Origin: JARDZI01 sp041639705 | GTDB lineage: Bacteria; Bacillota; Clostridia; Clostridiales; Caloramatoraceae | NCBI GenBank assembly: GCA_041639705.1 | Contig: JBEQBT010000059.1 | Span: 1 to 14,907, forward strand | DNA length: 14,907 nt | Reading direction: 5' to 3' | In this document: piece after piece, positions 14,437-14,907 of the stretch | Numbering within the stretch: position 1 is the stretch's first letter | Layout: every line of letters begins with the position of its first letter | The notes under the pieces: generated by a model | What the model was told of the DNA's origin: nothing | Seen by the model: only the letters and a program-made list of their open reading frames with translations | The model's database searches: none | Position numbers and translations under genes: made by a program

Positions 14437-14907
14437 TTAGTAATCTTCATTATGGCTCTTTAACACATCATTCAAAACGTCTACCAAACAATTTAAAATT
14501 CCTATTACCCTAGAGTAATTCATTCTTCTAGGACCAATTATACCAATTTTCCCAATGGAATTATCACCTATACTGTAGGATGCCTTTACAATGCTGCAAT
14601 CCTTCATTTCAGCGAATTCATTTTCTTTTCCAATGGAAATAGATAGTTTTGCCTCCCCTTCAGAAAAAATATCTCCAAGAACTTTTCTCTGATCCATTAA
14701 TAGTAAAAGATTTTTAGCTTTATCAAGATCATTATATTCTGGATAATTTAGTATGTTTGTTGCACCTTCAAGATAAACATCTGTTTCCATTGAATTAAGG
14801 CTCTCATGCAATATGGGAATTATTGCATTGAGAATTTCATAATACCCACCTAACTCATTTTGTATAGAAGTAATTACTGAAAGATCAATATCTTCACATG
14901 TAAGTCC
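14437..14907 (-). CDS. hrcA: Heat-inducible transcription repressor HrcA, C-terminal part (5' end outside window)
   Basis: HrcA represses class I heat-shock genes by binding CIRCE operators, and GroEL assists its folding. The frame is open from the last base of the window (14907) to a TAA at 14437, giving 156 residues of a protein usually near 340. The N-terminal winged-helix DNA-binding domain is therefore outside the window. Visible here is the C-terminal part of the HrcA domain, with the family-typical 'GIIGPRRMNYSRVIGIL' near the end. The TTG at 14811 is not the real start, because the same frame continues upstream with HrcA-like sequence. It is first in the order hrcA-grpE-dnaK-dnaJ, the usual Gram-positive arrangement. 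Any CIRCE element would lie beyond the window edge. Identification rests on the C-terminal motif plus context. Confidence 0.93.
   Translation of the reverse strand, partial: GLTCEDIDLSVITSIQNELGGYYEILNAIIPILHESLNSMETDVYLEGATNILNYPEYNDLDKAKNLLLLMDQRKVLGDIFSEGEAKLSISIGKENEFAEMKDCSIVKASYSIGDNSIGKIGIIGPRRMNYSRVIGILNCLVDVLNDVLKSHNEDY

Noticed and set aside
14809..14811. TTG at 14811 as the start of a short 124-residue gene
   Set aside because: The same frame is open to the window edge and translates to HrcA-like sequence, so this is an internal Leu codon of a truncated hrcA.

Overview
The window is a low-GC Firmicutes chromosome segment, most likely from a member of the Clostridia. Every recognisable gene lies on the minus strand, so transcription runs from position 14907 towards position 1. 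Evidence for this placement is the AT-rich sequence with strong AGGAGG-type ribosome binding sites, the presence of sporulation-type genes (yqfC, yqfD), and a gene order very close to the Bacillus subtilis hrcA-to-dgkA superoperon. B. subtilis yqeW, yqeZ, yqfA and yqfB are missing, and a HIT-family gene sits in front of rpsU.

In order of transcription: (1) Heat-shock operon: hrcA (C-terminal part only), grpE, dnaK, a hairpin, then dnaJ. The dnaJ gene is interrupted by a run of 10 N that appears to hide no missing sequence. (2) A non-coding stretch of about 550 bp (10191-10737) with a cluster of GC-richer inverted and direct repeats, a terminator-like hairpin, and a good sigma-A promoter for prmA. 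(3) A translation and RNA-modification set: prmA, rsmE and mtaB packed tightly, then hinT. (4) rpsU and yqeY under a perfect-consensus TTGACA/TATAAT promoter, closed by an intrinsic terminator. (5) A 76-bp near-perfect palindrome, followed by yqfC, yqfD, phoH, pgpH, ybeY and a dgkA-PAP2 fusion gene, packed with overlaps or gaps of 15 bp or less. (6) A final 132 bp holding a second copy of the palindromic repeat family seen in the 10.4-10.6 kb cluster.

Functionally the window covers protein folding (GrpE/DnaK/DnaJ under HrcA), modification of ribosome and tRNA (PrmA, RsmE, MtaB), ribosomal protein S21, RNA maturation (YbeY, PhoH), c-di-AMP turnover (PgpH), lipid-carrier metabolism (DgkA-PAP2) and sporulation (YqfC/YqfD). 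I see no phage, CRISPR, defence or biosynthetic system. The sequence worth a second look lies in the intergenic repeats and palindromes, plus a few local protein oddities: the DgkA-PAP2 motif changes, one DnaK signature residue, and a 7-residue duplication in PgpH.
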